64,000 nt of DNA from Actinomycetales bacterium (lineage in GTDB: Bacteria; Actinomycetota; Actinomycetes; Mycobacteriales; Micromonosporaceae), in the NCBI GenBank assembly GCA_002919305.1, contig PKFB01000005.1:40137-104136 (forward strand), read 5' to 3'. The first letter of the stretch is position 1. Each line of letters begins with the position of its first letter. Below, piece after piece: positions 24,996-33,498 of this stretch. The notes under the pieces are model-generated. The model searched no databases. It was given only the letters and a program-made list of their open reading frames with translations, and was not told the origin of the DNA. The translations under genes were made by a program, and so were the position numbers.

Positions 24996-25239
24996 GCCGG
25001 ACACCTCCTATAAGGTCACCTAGCGACCGACCGGCGAGCATCGTGCCCGGTCGGGCAACACTTACCGTGAGATCCGACTGGACACTGTAAAACGCTGCGT
25101 CACGTGCCTGCCGAGCGGGTTGCCCGATCCGTACGCTGGCTCACAGAAACGGATCACAGGGACGGATCACAAAAGGAGATCGCGGAAGCGGATCATCAGG
25201 ATTCGTCCGTGTTATCACGTTGGGTTACAGCGTAGCTGG

Positions 25240-25722
25240 TCAGTCTGTCCGGCGGATCCGGATTCGGCGGATCCGTTGAGCTGTGTGACGGGTACGCCAG
25301 GCCACCCCGGGGCGTCCTTCGGTGTCGAGAGCGGCCAGCAGCAGACCACCGAACAGGCCAAGGTTTTTCAGGAAATGGATCTGGTGCATCCTGCGCTCCA
25401 CTGGATCCGTTTTTTGCCAAAACGGGTGTCCGGCAAGCGTGCTTGGAATCAGGGAGCCGGCGAGCGTCAATGCTGCGAGGCGGCGGAATCGGCCGGTGGC
25501 GAGGAGGAGCCCGCCGACGACCTGGACCGCGCCGTTGAGCCGAACCAGACTCGTGGCGTCTGAGGGAAGCGCTGGTACGGCTCGCTCCAGCCAGGGAGCT
25601 ATCCGGTCAACGACCGGGGTGGCGCGCGGGACCAACGGTTCGGGATCATTGAGCGCCGCCGAACCGGAGCTGATGAAGATCCCGGCGAGCATCGTGCGTG
25701 CCGTAGCGCGGATAAGTCTCAT
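25240..25722 (-). CDS. DoxX-family membrane protein
   Basis: A 160-residue DoxX family protein with four predicted helices. It begins MRLIRATARTMLAGIFISSG, typical of DoxX, followed by VRLNGAVQVVGGLLLATGRFRRLAALTLAGSLIPSTLAGHPFW and IHFLKNLGLFGGLLLAAL. Members are linked to redox or thiol stress in mycobacteria, but function is not readable from sequence. The C-terminus is Arg/Ile-rich (RIRRIRIRRTD), where the DNA carries near repeats of GGCGGATCCG. Confidence 0.85.
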   Translation of the reverse strand: MRLIRATARTMLAGIFISSGSAALNDPEPLVPRATPVVDRIAPWLERAVPALPSDATSLVRLNGAVQVVGGLLLATGRFRRLAALTLAGSLIPSTLAGHPFWQKTDPVERRMHQIHFLKNLGLFGGLLLAALDTEGRPGVAWRTRHTAQRIRRIRIRRTD

Positions 25723-25816
25723 GAAACCCTTTCTTACCCTGTTATGGCTCCCTGGTACCGCTGAACGGTGATACGTATCGCCAGGGTGGATCTGACGCAG
25801 TACGGTTTACGGCACC

Positions 25817-26587
25817 ATGCCGAGAATTTCGTCCTGGATCGTCCGCCACTACCGGTTATTAGCCCTGACGTGCGCCGTCGCGTCGTTCGCCTCAGGAGCG
25901 TGCCTGGGGCTGTTCCCTCCAAGACAAATCCTGTTCTGGGTACTGTTCGTCACGGCCATCGCGACCACTGCCGGTGCGGTTGGGTTACCCATGTACGCGG
26001 AGCACAACACAGCTCAGCGGGCCCGCGACGCGGTGGAGGCCGCTGAGGAGGCCAAGGCCCAGATGCTGTTGGTGACCAACAGCGTGCTCAACCCCCTGGC
26101 GTACCTGCTCGGTGCGCTCACCGACGCCGATTCCAAGGCCGAGATCAGAGAGCTTCAAGGCCTGGTGTGCACGATGGTGCTGTCGGGAACGACCGAGCTG
26201 ATCTCGACCCCGTCGAACACCACCAGAACTTCTTTTTTCCGAATCCAACCGGGGCGGCCGCCTCGGAAGATGAACATCGTGGCCTGGTATGGCACACCCG
26301 ACCCACCCACCTGGAACGTGGTAGAAGGGACCCCGTTGGGTGATGCCTTTTTTGAGATCCTTGAGCAGGACAAGATCGCGTTTTATCCCGACCTGCAGAC
26401 CATGGCGCCTGCGGGCTGGACGCTGGACAACTACCAGGCGCTGATCGTGGTGCCGGTCGCCACCCCGAAGCAACGGCTGGGCCTGCTCATCGTGGAGAAC
26501 ACCGCCCCCAACTCCATGTCCGATCAGGACGTCGACGTGGTGCGGCTGCTTGGTGAACTGCTGGCTACAGCGCTTAACCAGTCGTAG
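25817..26587 (+). CDS. Membrane-anchored GAF-domain-like protein
   Basis: A 256-residue protein. Two hydrophobic helices lie at about residues 13-32 and 39-57, followed by a coiled-coil-like Ala/Glu/Arg segment (AQRARDAVEAAEEAKAQM) and a C-terminal domain from about residue 95 with the GAF-like end ALIVVPVATPKQRLGLLIVENTAPNSMSDQDVDVVRLLGELLATAL. It could sense a ligand at the membrane, but no output domain is attached. It is divergent from the DoxX gene. ATG 25817 has no good SD; TACGGT lies ten bases upstream. Confidence 0.65.
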   Translation: MPRISSWIVRHYRLLALTCAVASFASGACLGLFPPRQILFWVLFVTAIATTAGAVGLPMYAEHNTAQRARDAVEAAEEAKAQMLLVTNSVLNPLAYLLGALTDADSKAEIRELQGLVCTMVLSGTTELISTPSNTTRTSFFRIQPGRPPRKMNIVAWYGTPDPPTWNVVEGTPLGDAFFEILEQDKIAFYPDLQTMAPAGWTLDNYQALIVVPVATPKQRLGLLIVENTAPNSMSDQDVDVVRLLGELLATALNQS

Positions 26588-26726
26588 GAACCAGTCGCAG
26601 GAAGCGGAGAGCTAGGGGAAGAGGAGGGTGAAATAGGGTGCTATAGGTCGGTTGTTTCCCTGGCAGGCCCATGTCAGGCTTGATAGTTAGCGCTTCATAC
26701 GGGTGCTAGGTAAGCCAGGGGGCGAT

Positions 26727-26912
26727 ATGACTGCGTCATCGGCGGACCTGCCGCTGTACTACGGTCCTGAGGGGGCAGGAGAGCGACAGCGCATCGCCGC
26801 CCTCCTCCGGGACCCCAGGAGGTACTTTGCGGAATGCCGCCGCTGGGCGCGGGCCCGCGCCAAGGCGGAGGTGAGACGGGAGCTAGAGCGGGCGGCCCGA
26901 CGGCACCGGTAA
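26727..26912 (+). CDS. Small arginine-rich hypothetical protein
   Basis: A 61-residue protein starting MTASSADLPLYYGPEG and ending in a charged helix RRWARARAKAEVRRELERAARRHR. I do not recognise a family. The ATG has GGGGGCGAT just upstream. An in-frame GTG at 26703 would add eight residues. Codon use looks like that of neighbours. It follows the GAF gene by 140 bases on the same strand. Confidence 0.5.
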   Translation: MTASSADLPLYYGPEGAGERQRIAALLRDPRRYFAECRRWARARAKAEVRRELERAARRHR

Positions 26913-27007
26913 ACCTGGTGATTTAAGCCTGGTGATTCTGGGCGGCGATTCCGGTGATTCCGGGTCGGCGGCCACCTGATGGCTGCCGGGTCAGTCGGAT
27001 CAGGCGC

Positions 27008-27039
27008 TCCGTTAACCCCAGAATCCGTTAACTCCAGAA
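27008..27039. repeat. 16-bp tandem duplication at the end of the site-2 protease gene
   Basis: TCCGTTAACCCCAGAA (27008-27023) is repeated directly as TCCGTTAACTCCAGAA (27024-27039) with one mismatch. It spans the stop codon of the minus-strand protease gene. It looks like a recent slippage duplication. The flanking 26913-27007 also carries short repeats of CCTGGTGATT and GATTCCGG. Confidence 0.7.
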
Positions 27040-27801
27040 CCGGAACAGGTCTCCACCGAGGTAGACCAGCTCCAAGGGGACGCCGATTAGCTCCAAGGTC
27101 CAATACACGGCACGGAAGAAGGGCCGACCGATCTCGGGTTGCCACAGCAGCGCAAACAAGATCAGGATTCCGAACGGGGCGATTTTACGGGCGTTGCGGA
27201 CCCAATCGGAGGGTAGCCACGGTTCGGCGATGCCGTAACCATCCAAGCCAGGAATCGGCAGCAGGTTGATCACGCTGGCGGTGAACTGCAGCAGACACAG
27301 GTAGGCCAACGCCGACCAGAAAGCGGCCCGCTCGATGGTGATCTCATTCAGATCCGGGATGACAAACACCAGCAACAGGGTTATCGCGACGTTGGTCGCC
27401 GGTCCGGCCGCCGCCACGAGACTTTGCCGGACGCGATTCCGCAGCGCGTGAGGATTGATGTAGACCGCTCCTCCGGGCAGGCCGATCCCGCCGAGCAGGA
27501 CGAACAGCAACGGCAGCACGATGCTCAACAGCGCGTGGCTGTACCGCAGCGGGTTTAACGTCAAGTACCCCGCGGCTGCGACGCTGTGATCACCAGAGTG
27601 GTACGCGGTGGCGGCGTGCGCGTACTCATGCAGACACAGGCTCACCACCCAGCCGGACAGCACGAACAGGAAGACCATGAAGCCGGGGTCCCCGATGCCG
27701 GTCCACACCGCCCAACCCGTGCCGATGAATATCGCCGTGATACCGAGAAAGATCGGGCTGGGACGGCGTTGGGCCGCCGTCACACGCGGCGGGTCCCACA
27801 T
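27028..27801 (-). CDS. Site-2 protease family (M50) membrane metallopeptidase
   Basis: A 257-residue intramembrane zinc protease. The HExxH motif is HEYAHA near residue 59, and the second metal ligand lies in NLLPIPGLDGYG, close to the usual N-x-x-P-x-P-x-L-D-G motif. About six hydrophobic helices. It is the small form without a PDZ domain, for which substrates are mostly unknown. The ATG at 27801 has GGAGG seven bases upstream; a longer frame to 27822 lacks an SD. It is divergent from the P-loop gene at 28112. Confidence 0.88.
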   Translation of the reverse strand: MWDPPRVTAAQRRPSPIFLGITAIFIGTGWAVWTGIGDPGFMVFLFVLSGWVVSLCLHEYAHAATAYHSGDHSVAAAGYLTLNPLRYSHALLSIVLPLLFVLLGGIGLPGGAVYINPHALRNRVRQSLVAAAGPATNVAITLLLVFVIPDLNEITIERAAFWSALAYLCLLQFTASVINLLPIPGLDGYGIAEPWLPSDWVRNARKIAPFGILILFALLWQPEIGRPFFRAVYWTLELIGVPLELVYLGGDLFRFWS

Positions 27802-28111
27802 CTGACAACCTCCGTGTCGCACCGTCGACTGGTCGTGTGTGGCCGTTGCGAGCGGACGCTATCAGTTCCGCGGCGCGAGTGACATACGTGTCCGCTTCCA
27901 CTCACCCAGCGTGATTGGGATCTCGCGCACGGGCGTTCCCGCAATGGGGGTAATACGCGTAGTCATCATGAATTCACAACTACTTCTGAGTTTCCTCAAC
28001 TTATTGACAAGGATCAGCCGAGGGCTTGCGATCCGAGTCCGTACGCCCGCACCGTGGAGAAGGTTACTTTTCGTGACGTGATGGGTAGCGGCCCAGGGGG
28101 GTGCCACCTCA

Positions 28112-29059
28112 GTGGTTGGCGACGAGGCGATGGCGGCCGACAAATTCCTGTCTGACAAAGTCCTATCTAAGGTGTTGTGGGTCGGCGGGGGATACGGTAC
28201 CGGCACAGGGATCGTGGCCCACGCCCTTGCGCGACGTCTGGGATTCACCACCTACCACGTTGACGCACACGAGCGTCAGCACGCTATGGGAGCGCGACCC
28301 CGGGCGGGGGTCCTGGACCCGCTTCCCATGCCTCCTGGGCTGGATGATTGGGGGCAAAGGCCGATCGAGGAGCTCATCGCCCGGGTCCAGCACAGCGTGG
28401 CCGAACGGTTTCCGATGATCATCGACGACCTGATCCGGTTGGCGGTGAGCGGGCCCGGCGTAATTGTGGAGGGGACGGCCCTGCTCCCTTCACTGGTCAA
28501 GCGGTATTTGCCCCACCCGGAGCGGGCCGTTTGGCTGCTTCCGGCCCGGCAGGTGGACTGGGGTGACATGCGCGTACCCCCACCCGTGCCGGATGGGGTG
28601 AGGGATGACGAAACAGCACTGTACCGCCGGGATCTCGCGATCGATGACCTGATCCGTCAGCAGGCCGCTCGATACCGCTTCACCGTGATCGAACTGACCG
28701 GTGAGGAGGAGTTGGAGGACGTCGTCGGCATGCTGCGGGAGCGCTGGGCGCCCGCTGAGCCGTCTCCCCAACCGATCTCCACCAATCAGATCCGCGCCAT
28801 GCGACAGGCCGAGAACATGGCGGCCTGCCAAAGCGCCCTGTTGGCGTTGGCGTCCATCGCCAACGCGCGCCCCAGTGATCTGCCGCCGGTGTTACTCAAT
28901 TGCGAGTGCGGCCAACCCACCTGTGAAGAGATCGTGCCGGTGCCGGCTGAGGAGGCGTTGGCGTGGACCGAACCCCGCTCGCGGTTCGTGATCGCGCCGG
29001 GGCACGGATTCGAGGAGGAGGCCCAAGCCCCGCTGGTAGGGGCGATGGTCGACATCTGA
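28112..29059 (+). CDS. P-loop kinase-like protein with atypical Walker A and C-terminal CxC motif
   Basis: A 315-residue protein. Near residue 25 it has WVGGGYGTGTGIVAHALARRLG, a Walker-A-like loop in which the usual GK(S/T) is GTG, lacking the lysine. Further kinase-like elements are YHVDAHERQHA and GPGVIVEGTALLPSLV, suggesting an ancestry in small-molecule kinases. The last 60 residues hold LLNCECGQPTCEEIVPVP, a Cys cluster seen in various small actinobacterial proteins. GTG 28112 and ATG 28130 are both possible starts. Upstream, TTGACA (28004-28009) may be a -35 box. Function unknown. Confidence 0.7.
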   Translation: MVGDEAMAADKFLSDKVLSKVLWVGGGYGTGTGIVAHALARRLGFTTYHVDAHERQHAMGARPRAGVLDPLPMPPGLDDWGQRPIEELIARVQHSVAERFPMIIDDLIRLAVSGPGVIVEGTALLPSLVKRYLPHPERAVWLLPARQVDWGDMRVPPPVPDGVRDDETALYRRDLAIDDLIRQQAARYRFTVIELTGEEELEDVVGMLRERWAPAEPSPQPISTNQIRAMRQAENMAACQSALLALASIANARPSDLPPVLLNCECGQPTCEEIVPVPAEEALAWTEPRSRFVIAPGHGFEEEAQAPLVGAMVDI

Positions 29060-29062
29060 CGA

Positions 29063-29089
29063 CATCTGAGACGTATCAGATCTCAGATG
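29063..29089. terminator. Terminator between convergent genes
   Basis: A nine-base perfect stem, CATCTGAGA (29063-29071) with TCTCAGATG (29081-29089), with a nine-base loop. It lies between the convergent P-loop gene and the proline-rich membrane protein gene. It is only moderately stable. Confidence 0.55.
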
Positions 29090-29140
29090 ACACCTGACAC
29101 GCCAGCGGCGAGCTGAGTCGACCGTCAGGGCCGGACCGGC

Positions 29141-29899
29141 TCACCGCAACTGGTTGACGCAGATGACGAAGTCCGCGTCGTCGTCGTACGGGTCGTCCAG
29201 CCAGAACGAGTACTCGCTGATCTCATCACAGCGCCGGTAGTTGATGGTTCCGTCGAAGCGCTCAACCACCTGGAAGATGTACTCGCCCCGCTCAGAGCAG
29301 TCCGCGAAGATCAGATCCACGGTTTCGCCGTACTCGTCGACGATCTCCTCAACGCAGTCCCCCACCTGCACCTCGGAGATGTCCCGGACCTCATAGTCGG
29401 TTTCTGCTGGACTCGCGCTTGGATTGGAGTTCTGCTCCGTTTCCTCGTTCTCTCCGCCAGGTGTGGCCTCAGCGCTGGCCGCCGCCGCGGAATCCGTCGC
29501 GTCCGCATCCCCGTTCTGGGTCAGCAGGTAGATCACGCTGCCACCCGCACCGACGACTAGGAGGACCACCAGCGTGACGATCAGGGCGGTCACCTTCTTC
29601 CCTCCGCGGCGGGGAGGAGGGCCGGCCGGTTGCCATCCCATGGGTGGACCGGTCACCGGCATATCAGGTGTGGGGTACGCCGGAGGAGCGGGTGGGTGCC
29701 ATCCCATGGGCGGGCCGGTCACCGGCTTATCGGATTCGGGAGCCGCCGGGGGAACGGGCGGCGTGCCCGGTGGGGTGGGGGATCCGCCGGCCTGACCGGG
29801 CTGCTGTCCAGCAGGGTACGGAGCCGGGGCCGGGTGGAAGGGGGGCTGCGGCGGCCCCGAGGCGGCCCCGCCAGCGGCCGAAGGCCCGTACTGCGACAC
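29141..29899 (-). CDS. Proline-rich single-pass membrane protein (LppU/SCO3897-like)
   Basis: A 252-residue protein: a long Pro/Gly-rich cytoplasmic part containing two copies of PVTGPPMGW about 25 residues apart, a basic stop (PPPRRGGKK), one hydrophobic helix (VTALIVTLVVLLVVGAGGSVIYLL), an acidic Ser/Ala/Glu linker, and a C-terminal extracytoplasmic domain with Cys residues in VGDCVE, ADCSERGEY, YRRCDEI and VICVNQL. This resembles actinobacterial LppU/SCO3897-like proteins. GTG 29899 is chosen since GGAGGAGGAG lies just upstream; ATG 29914 overlaps that SD. Confidence 0.7.
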   Translation of the reverse strand: MSQYGPSAAGGAASGPPQPPFHPAPAPYPAGQQPGQAGGSPTPPGTPPVPPAAPESDKPVTGPPMGWHPPAPPAYPTPDMPVTGPPMGWQPAGPPPRRGGKKVTALIVTLVVLLVVGAGGSVIYLLTQNGDADATDSAAAASAEATPGGENEETEQNSNPSASPAETDYEVRDISEVQVGDCVEEIVDEYGETVDLIFADCSERGEYIFQVVERFDGTINYRRCDEISEYSFWLDDPYDDDADFVICVNQLR

Positions 29900-30045
29900 G
29901 GCTCCTCCTCCCATACGTCGCGGGCTTCATACCGAAGCTGCCGAAAGCCTGCCCCGGCCGCGCCGGCAGTGCATCCCTGATATGTGCCATTGAAGGTCAT
30001 CCATATTGTCTGCCTGCCGGGGCCGGGAAGGCGTTTCTCCTGCTC

Positions 30046-33000
30046 CTACAAGAGCCGCAGCTGCCGGTCCCGAGGGGCCCGTCGGACCGGGCCGGTGTTC
30101 AAACGCTCCACCAGCGAGGCGTCCACGGCGTCCAGGAACGGCGACGGCCGCGTCTCCCGCAGGGTGCCGTGCCGCGTGCGGCGCCGCGCCGACGACAGGT
30201 AGAGCCGGTCCTCGGCACGGGTCAAACCAACGAAGAACAACCGGCGTTCCTCGGCGAGCTCCTCCTCGGTCAACTCGCGACCCGGCAAGCGCAGCGGCAG
30301 CAGGCCATCCTCGCAGCCGACGAGGAACACCACCGGGAACTCCAGCCCCTTGGCGGCGTGCAGGGTGAGCAGCGTGACCCGGTCCGCCCGGGGATCCCAG
30401 GTGTCCATCTCGGCGCCGGTAGCCAACTCGGTGAGGAAGCGTTCCAGATCCTCACCGCACTCGGTCGCCAGCGGCAGCAGCACGTCCACCGCCATCGCCA
30501 GGTCGCTCGGCTCGACCGGCGATTCACCCGCGGGGTGTTCCGACAGCTGCCGGGCGGCCTGGCGTACCCGTTCAACCACCGTCCCTTCAGAGGTGAACCG
30601 CAGCTGGTGAGACAAAGCGGCCACGCCAGGGCGGTCCATCAGGCGGTCATGAGACCTTTTTTGAACCGGTACGCCCGCGCGGCTGAGGGCGTCGACGATG
30701 GCGCGTGCCTGCGCGTCGGTGCGGTAGAGCACCGCGATGTCAGAGAAGCCGATGTTCGCGTCACCGCTGGAACGACTATCCACGCGGCCGGAGTCGAAGG
30801 CGTGGAACGAGGACCCGCCGACCAGCTGATCGATTGTGCGGGCGACGAACTCCGCCTCCTCGGCCTCGGTGGCGGCTTCGTAACGCCCCACCAGCGGCGC
30901 GTCGGGATCCCGGCGGGTGGGCTCCAGGATGCGGCCCCGCACCAGGGTGCTGGGGGCGATCGCCTGGGTCGCGGCGGCCAGGATCGGGGCGGTGGAGCGG
31001 TAGTTGCGGGTCAGCCGCACGGTACGAGCCTCGGGGTAGTCCGAGGCGAACCGCAGGAAGAACCGGACGTCGGCTCCCCGGAAGCCGTAGATCGCCTGGT
31101 CGGGGTCACCGATCGCGCACAGGTTGCCATCCGGAGGACACAGCAGCCGTAGCAGCCGGTACTGGGCCTCGTCCACGTCCTGGTACTCGTCGACGAAGAC
31201 CCACGGCCAGCGTGCGTGGTACATGTCGGTCAGAACCGGATCGGCGTCGAGTATCCCGATCGGCAACGTGATCAGTTCGTCCAGGTCGACCAGGTCGCGG
31301 GCCCGCAACGCGGCGGCGTACTGCTCGACCACGTCGGTCAGACCCTTCAGCTCGGTCGGTAGGGGATCGTCCCACTCCTGAGCGAGTAGCGTCCGGCGGA
31401 CCTTAGGTAGCTCAGCCAGCAGGCGACGCGCCTCACGCGGCGTACCAGCCACCTCGGTCATGATGTCCAGCCGCTCCTGGGCGTCGGCGATCCGGAAGGC
31501 CGGGGTAAGTCCGACGCGCTCCGGGTGCTCCCGCAGCAGCCGCAGCCCCAGGCCGTGGAAGGTGGTGACCAGGATGCGGTCGGCAACCTCGGGCAGCAGG
31601 GCGGTGAGCCGCTCCTGCATCTCTTCGGCGGCCCGGCGGGTGAACGTGATGGCGAGGCACTGCTCGGGGGGTACGCCCAGGTCAGCCACTAGATACGCGA
31701 TCCGGTGGGTCAGGGTGCGAGTCTTACCGGTCCCGGGACCGGCCACGATCAGCAGCGGACCGTCGGGCACTGAGGCCGCCACCCGCTGCATGCTGTCGAG
31801 CCGGTCGAGCAGGCCGGTACCGACCTCCTCCATGCCGGAGAGCATCGGTTCGTGTGGCGCGTTCGCACGAGACTCCAGGGCGGCTCGGTGCCGGGCGACG
31901 GCGGCTCGGGTGGCCATGACGTCCCGCCGAGGCTTGGAGAGGTCGTCGCTCGTATGGGGCGACGCGTTTTCTTCGACCAGGGTGTCGGGCAACGAGGCGG
32001 TGGCCGGGAAGAGGACGTCGGTCGCAGCGGGCGTGTTGGCCGTGCTTGGCTTGGAAGCACCCTCGGTCGCGGTCGTGGCCCGGGACCTCGACCGAGCGGG
32101 GCGGGACGCGGCCGCAGGGGGTTCCAGATCGAACAAGGTGCTGACGCCTGGGTCGGTCTTCTCCGCTAGTTCCTCAGGCTGGAAGAGCCGGATCACCCCG
32201 TACTCTCCGTCATAGCCAGCTTCCCGGATCACCTGGCCTCGGCGTAGTCGGTCGACGGCCTCACCCAACAGGCTTCCTCCAACACGACTGATCTCGTCGA
32301 TCGGGACCTCGGTCAGTACGGACAGCTCCGGTCCCAGCGTGCTTACTAGATCGTTGATCTTCCCGTAGACCTTTTTGCTCTTCGGACCGACCTGGTGGAT
32401 CTCACCCAGGATCTCAGGTAGGGGCACTAGGTTGCGGAACGGCGCGGCCCCGTCGGGGATGCGCCCCTCGGGCTGGTCAGCGAGGCTCTCCACCCGGTGC
32501 AGCACTCCGACGGTGAGCGGCTTGCCGCAGACCGGGCAGCGGCCGTTGTGACGTCGAGTCTGCGCCGGTTCGAGGCGTACCTCGCAGGCCCGGTGTCCGT
32601 CGAGGTGGTACTTGCCTTCCTCTGGGAAGAACTCCACCGTGCCACCGAAGCCCTGGCCGGTGCGCAGCGCCTCGCGTACCGCGTAGTAGTCCATCGCGCA
32701 CTCGAAGACGGTGGCCTCACGTCCCAAAGCGGGTGGGGAGTGCGCGTCGGAGCTGCTGACCAGGCGGTAGCGATCCAGTTCGGACACCCGCCAGTTCATC
32801 AGCGGGTCCGAGGACAAGCCGGTTTCGATGGCGAAGATGTGGTCGGCCAGGTCGGCGTAGCAGTCAGCCACCGTGTCGAAGCCCGACTTTGAACCCAGGG
32901 TGCCGAACCAGGGAGTCCAGACGTGAGCAGGGATGAGGTAGCCGTCCGGTGAGGCCTCCAGGGTGATCTCCAACAGATCGCGGGAGTCCAGCCCAAGGAT

Positions 33001-33432
33001 CGGCCGGCCGTCGGCTCCGAGGTTGCCGATCCGGCTGAGTTGCGCGTTGAACCGGGCGACCGCGTCCAGGTCCGGCAGGTAGACCAGATGGTGGATCTTG
33101 CGAGTCCGGTCACCCCGCTTGTAGATCGTGGAGATCTCCACGCTGAGCATGAAGCGCACCTCGCCCTGACAGGCGGGAGGCAGGGTCCGGGCGATCGTCC
33201 GCTCCAGATCCGGCTTTAATCGGTACAAGCCTGGCTCGGCGGGAACCAATGTTTGACGCAGATGGTCGTACCAGGCCGGATGGGTGAAGTCACCGGTGCC
33301 GACCAGACTGATGCCCTTACGGCACGCCCACCACGTCAAGTTCTCGAGATCGCAGTCCTTACTGCACGCGCGGGAATACTTCGAATGGATGTGCAGGTCG
33401 GCGTAGAAGGCCACGAAAGGGCATCCTGACAT
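30046..33432 (-). CDS. Endonuclease Q-like PHP nuclease fused to UvrD-type helicase
   Basis: A 1128-residue two-enzyme fusion. Residues 1 to about 420 match endonuclease Q: PHP motifs ADLHIHSKYSRACS and GTGDFTHP, later SSSDAHSPPALGREAT, and a zinc finger with CEVRL and CPVCGKPLT near residue 310. EndoQ nicks DNA 5' of deaminated bases. A disordered linker (about 430-555) leads to a full UvrD/PcrA superfamily 1 helicase: Walker A AGPGTGKTRT, VFVDEYQDVD, GDPDQAIYGFRG, LTRNYRST, LLTLHAAKGLEF and FVGLTRAEDRLYL. The joined activities would nick at a lesion and unwind the flanking strand. GGAG precedes ATG 33432. Confidence 0.93.
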   Translation of the reverse strand: MSGCPFVAFYADLHIHSKYSRACSKDCDLENLTWWACRKGISLVGTGDFTHPAWYDHLRQTLVPAEPGLYRLKPDLERTIARTLPPACQGEVRFMLSVEISTIYKRGDRTRKIHHLVYLPDLDAVARFNAQLSRIGNLGADGRPILGLDSRDLLEITLEASPDGYLIPAHVWTPWFGTLGSKSGFDTVADCYADLADHIFAIETGLSSDPLMNWRVSELDRYRLVSSSDAHSPPALGREATVFECAMDYYAVREALRTGQGFGGTVEFFPEEGKYHLDGHRACEVRLEPAQTRRHNGRCPVCGKPLTVGVLHRVESLADQPEGRIPDGAAPFRNLVPLPEILGEIHQVGPKSKKVYGKINDLVSTLGPELSVLTEVPIDEISRVGGSLLGEAVDRLRRGQVIREAGYDGEYGVIRLFQPEELAEKTDPGVSTLFDLEPPAAASRPARSRSRATTATEGASKPSTANTPAATDVLFPATASLPDTLVEENASPHTSDDLSKPRRDVMATRAAVARHRAALESRANAPHEPMLSGMEEVGTGLLDRLDSMQRVAASVPDGPLLIVAGPGTGKTRTLTHRIAYLVADLGVPPEQCLAITFTRRAAEEMQERLTALLPEVADRILVTTFHGLGLRLLREHPERVGLTPAFRIADAQERLDIMTEVAGTPREARRLLAELPKVRRTLLAQEWDDPLPTELKGLTDVVEQYAAALRARDLVDLDELITLPIGILDADPVLTDMYHARWPWVFVDEYQDVDEAQYRLLRLLCPPDGNLCAIGDPDQAIYGFRGADVRFFLRFASDYPEARTVRLTRNYRSTAPILAAATQAIAPSTLVRGRILEPTRRDPDAPLVGRYEAATEAEEAEFVARTIDQLVGGSSFHAFDSGRVDSRSSGDANIGFSDIAVLYRTDAQARAIVDALSRAGVPVQKRSHDRLMDRPGVAALSHQLRFTSEGTVVERVRQAARQLSEHPAGESPVEPSDLAMAVDVLLPLATECGEDLERFLTELATGAEMDTWDPRADRVTLLTLHAAKGLEFPVVFLVGCEDGLLPLRLPGRELTEEELAEERRLFFVGLTRAEDRLYLSSARRRTRHGTLRETRPSPFLDAVDASLVERLNTGPVRRAPRDRQLRLL

Positions 33433-33498
33433 GTCGGCTCCGACCGGTGAACATCACCACGCCGCTGAACGTCAGGGAAGGGGTTCCGGTAAGACCCA

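Noticed and set aside
27839..28081. 80-codon plus-strand frame in the divergent promoter region
   Set aside because: Covers the upstream region of the site-2 protease gene, with no resemblance to a family and no SD.
29644..31152. 502-codon plus-strand frame
   Set aside because: Antisense to the proline-rich membrane protein and EndoQ-helicase genes, with no motif of its own.
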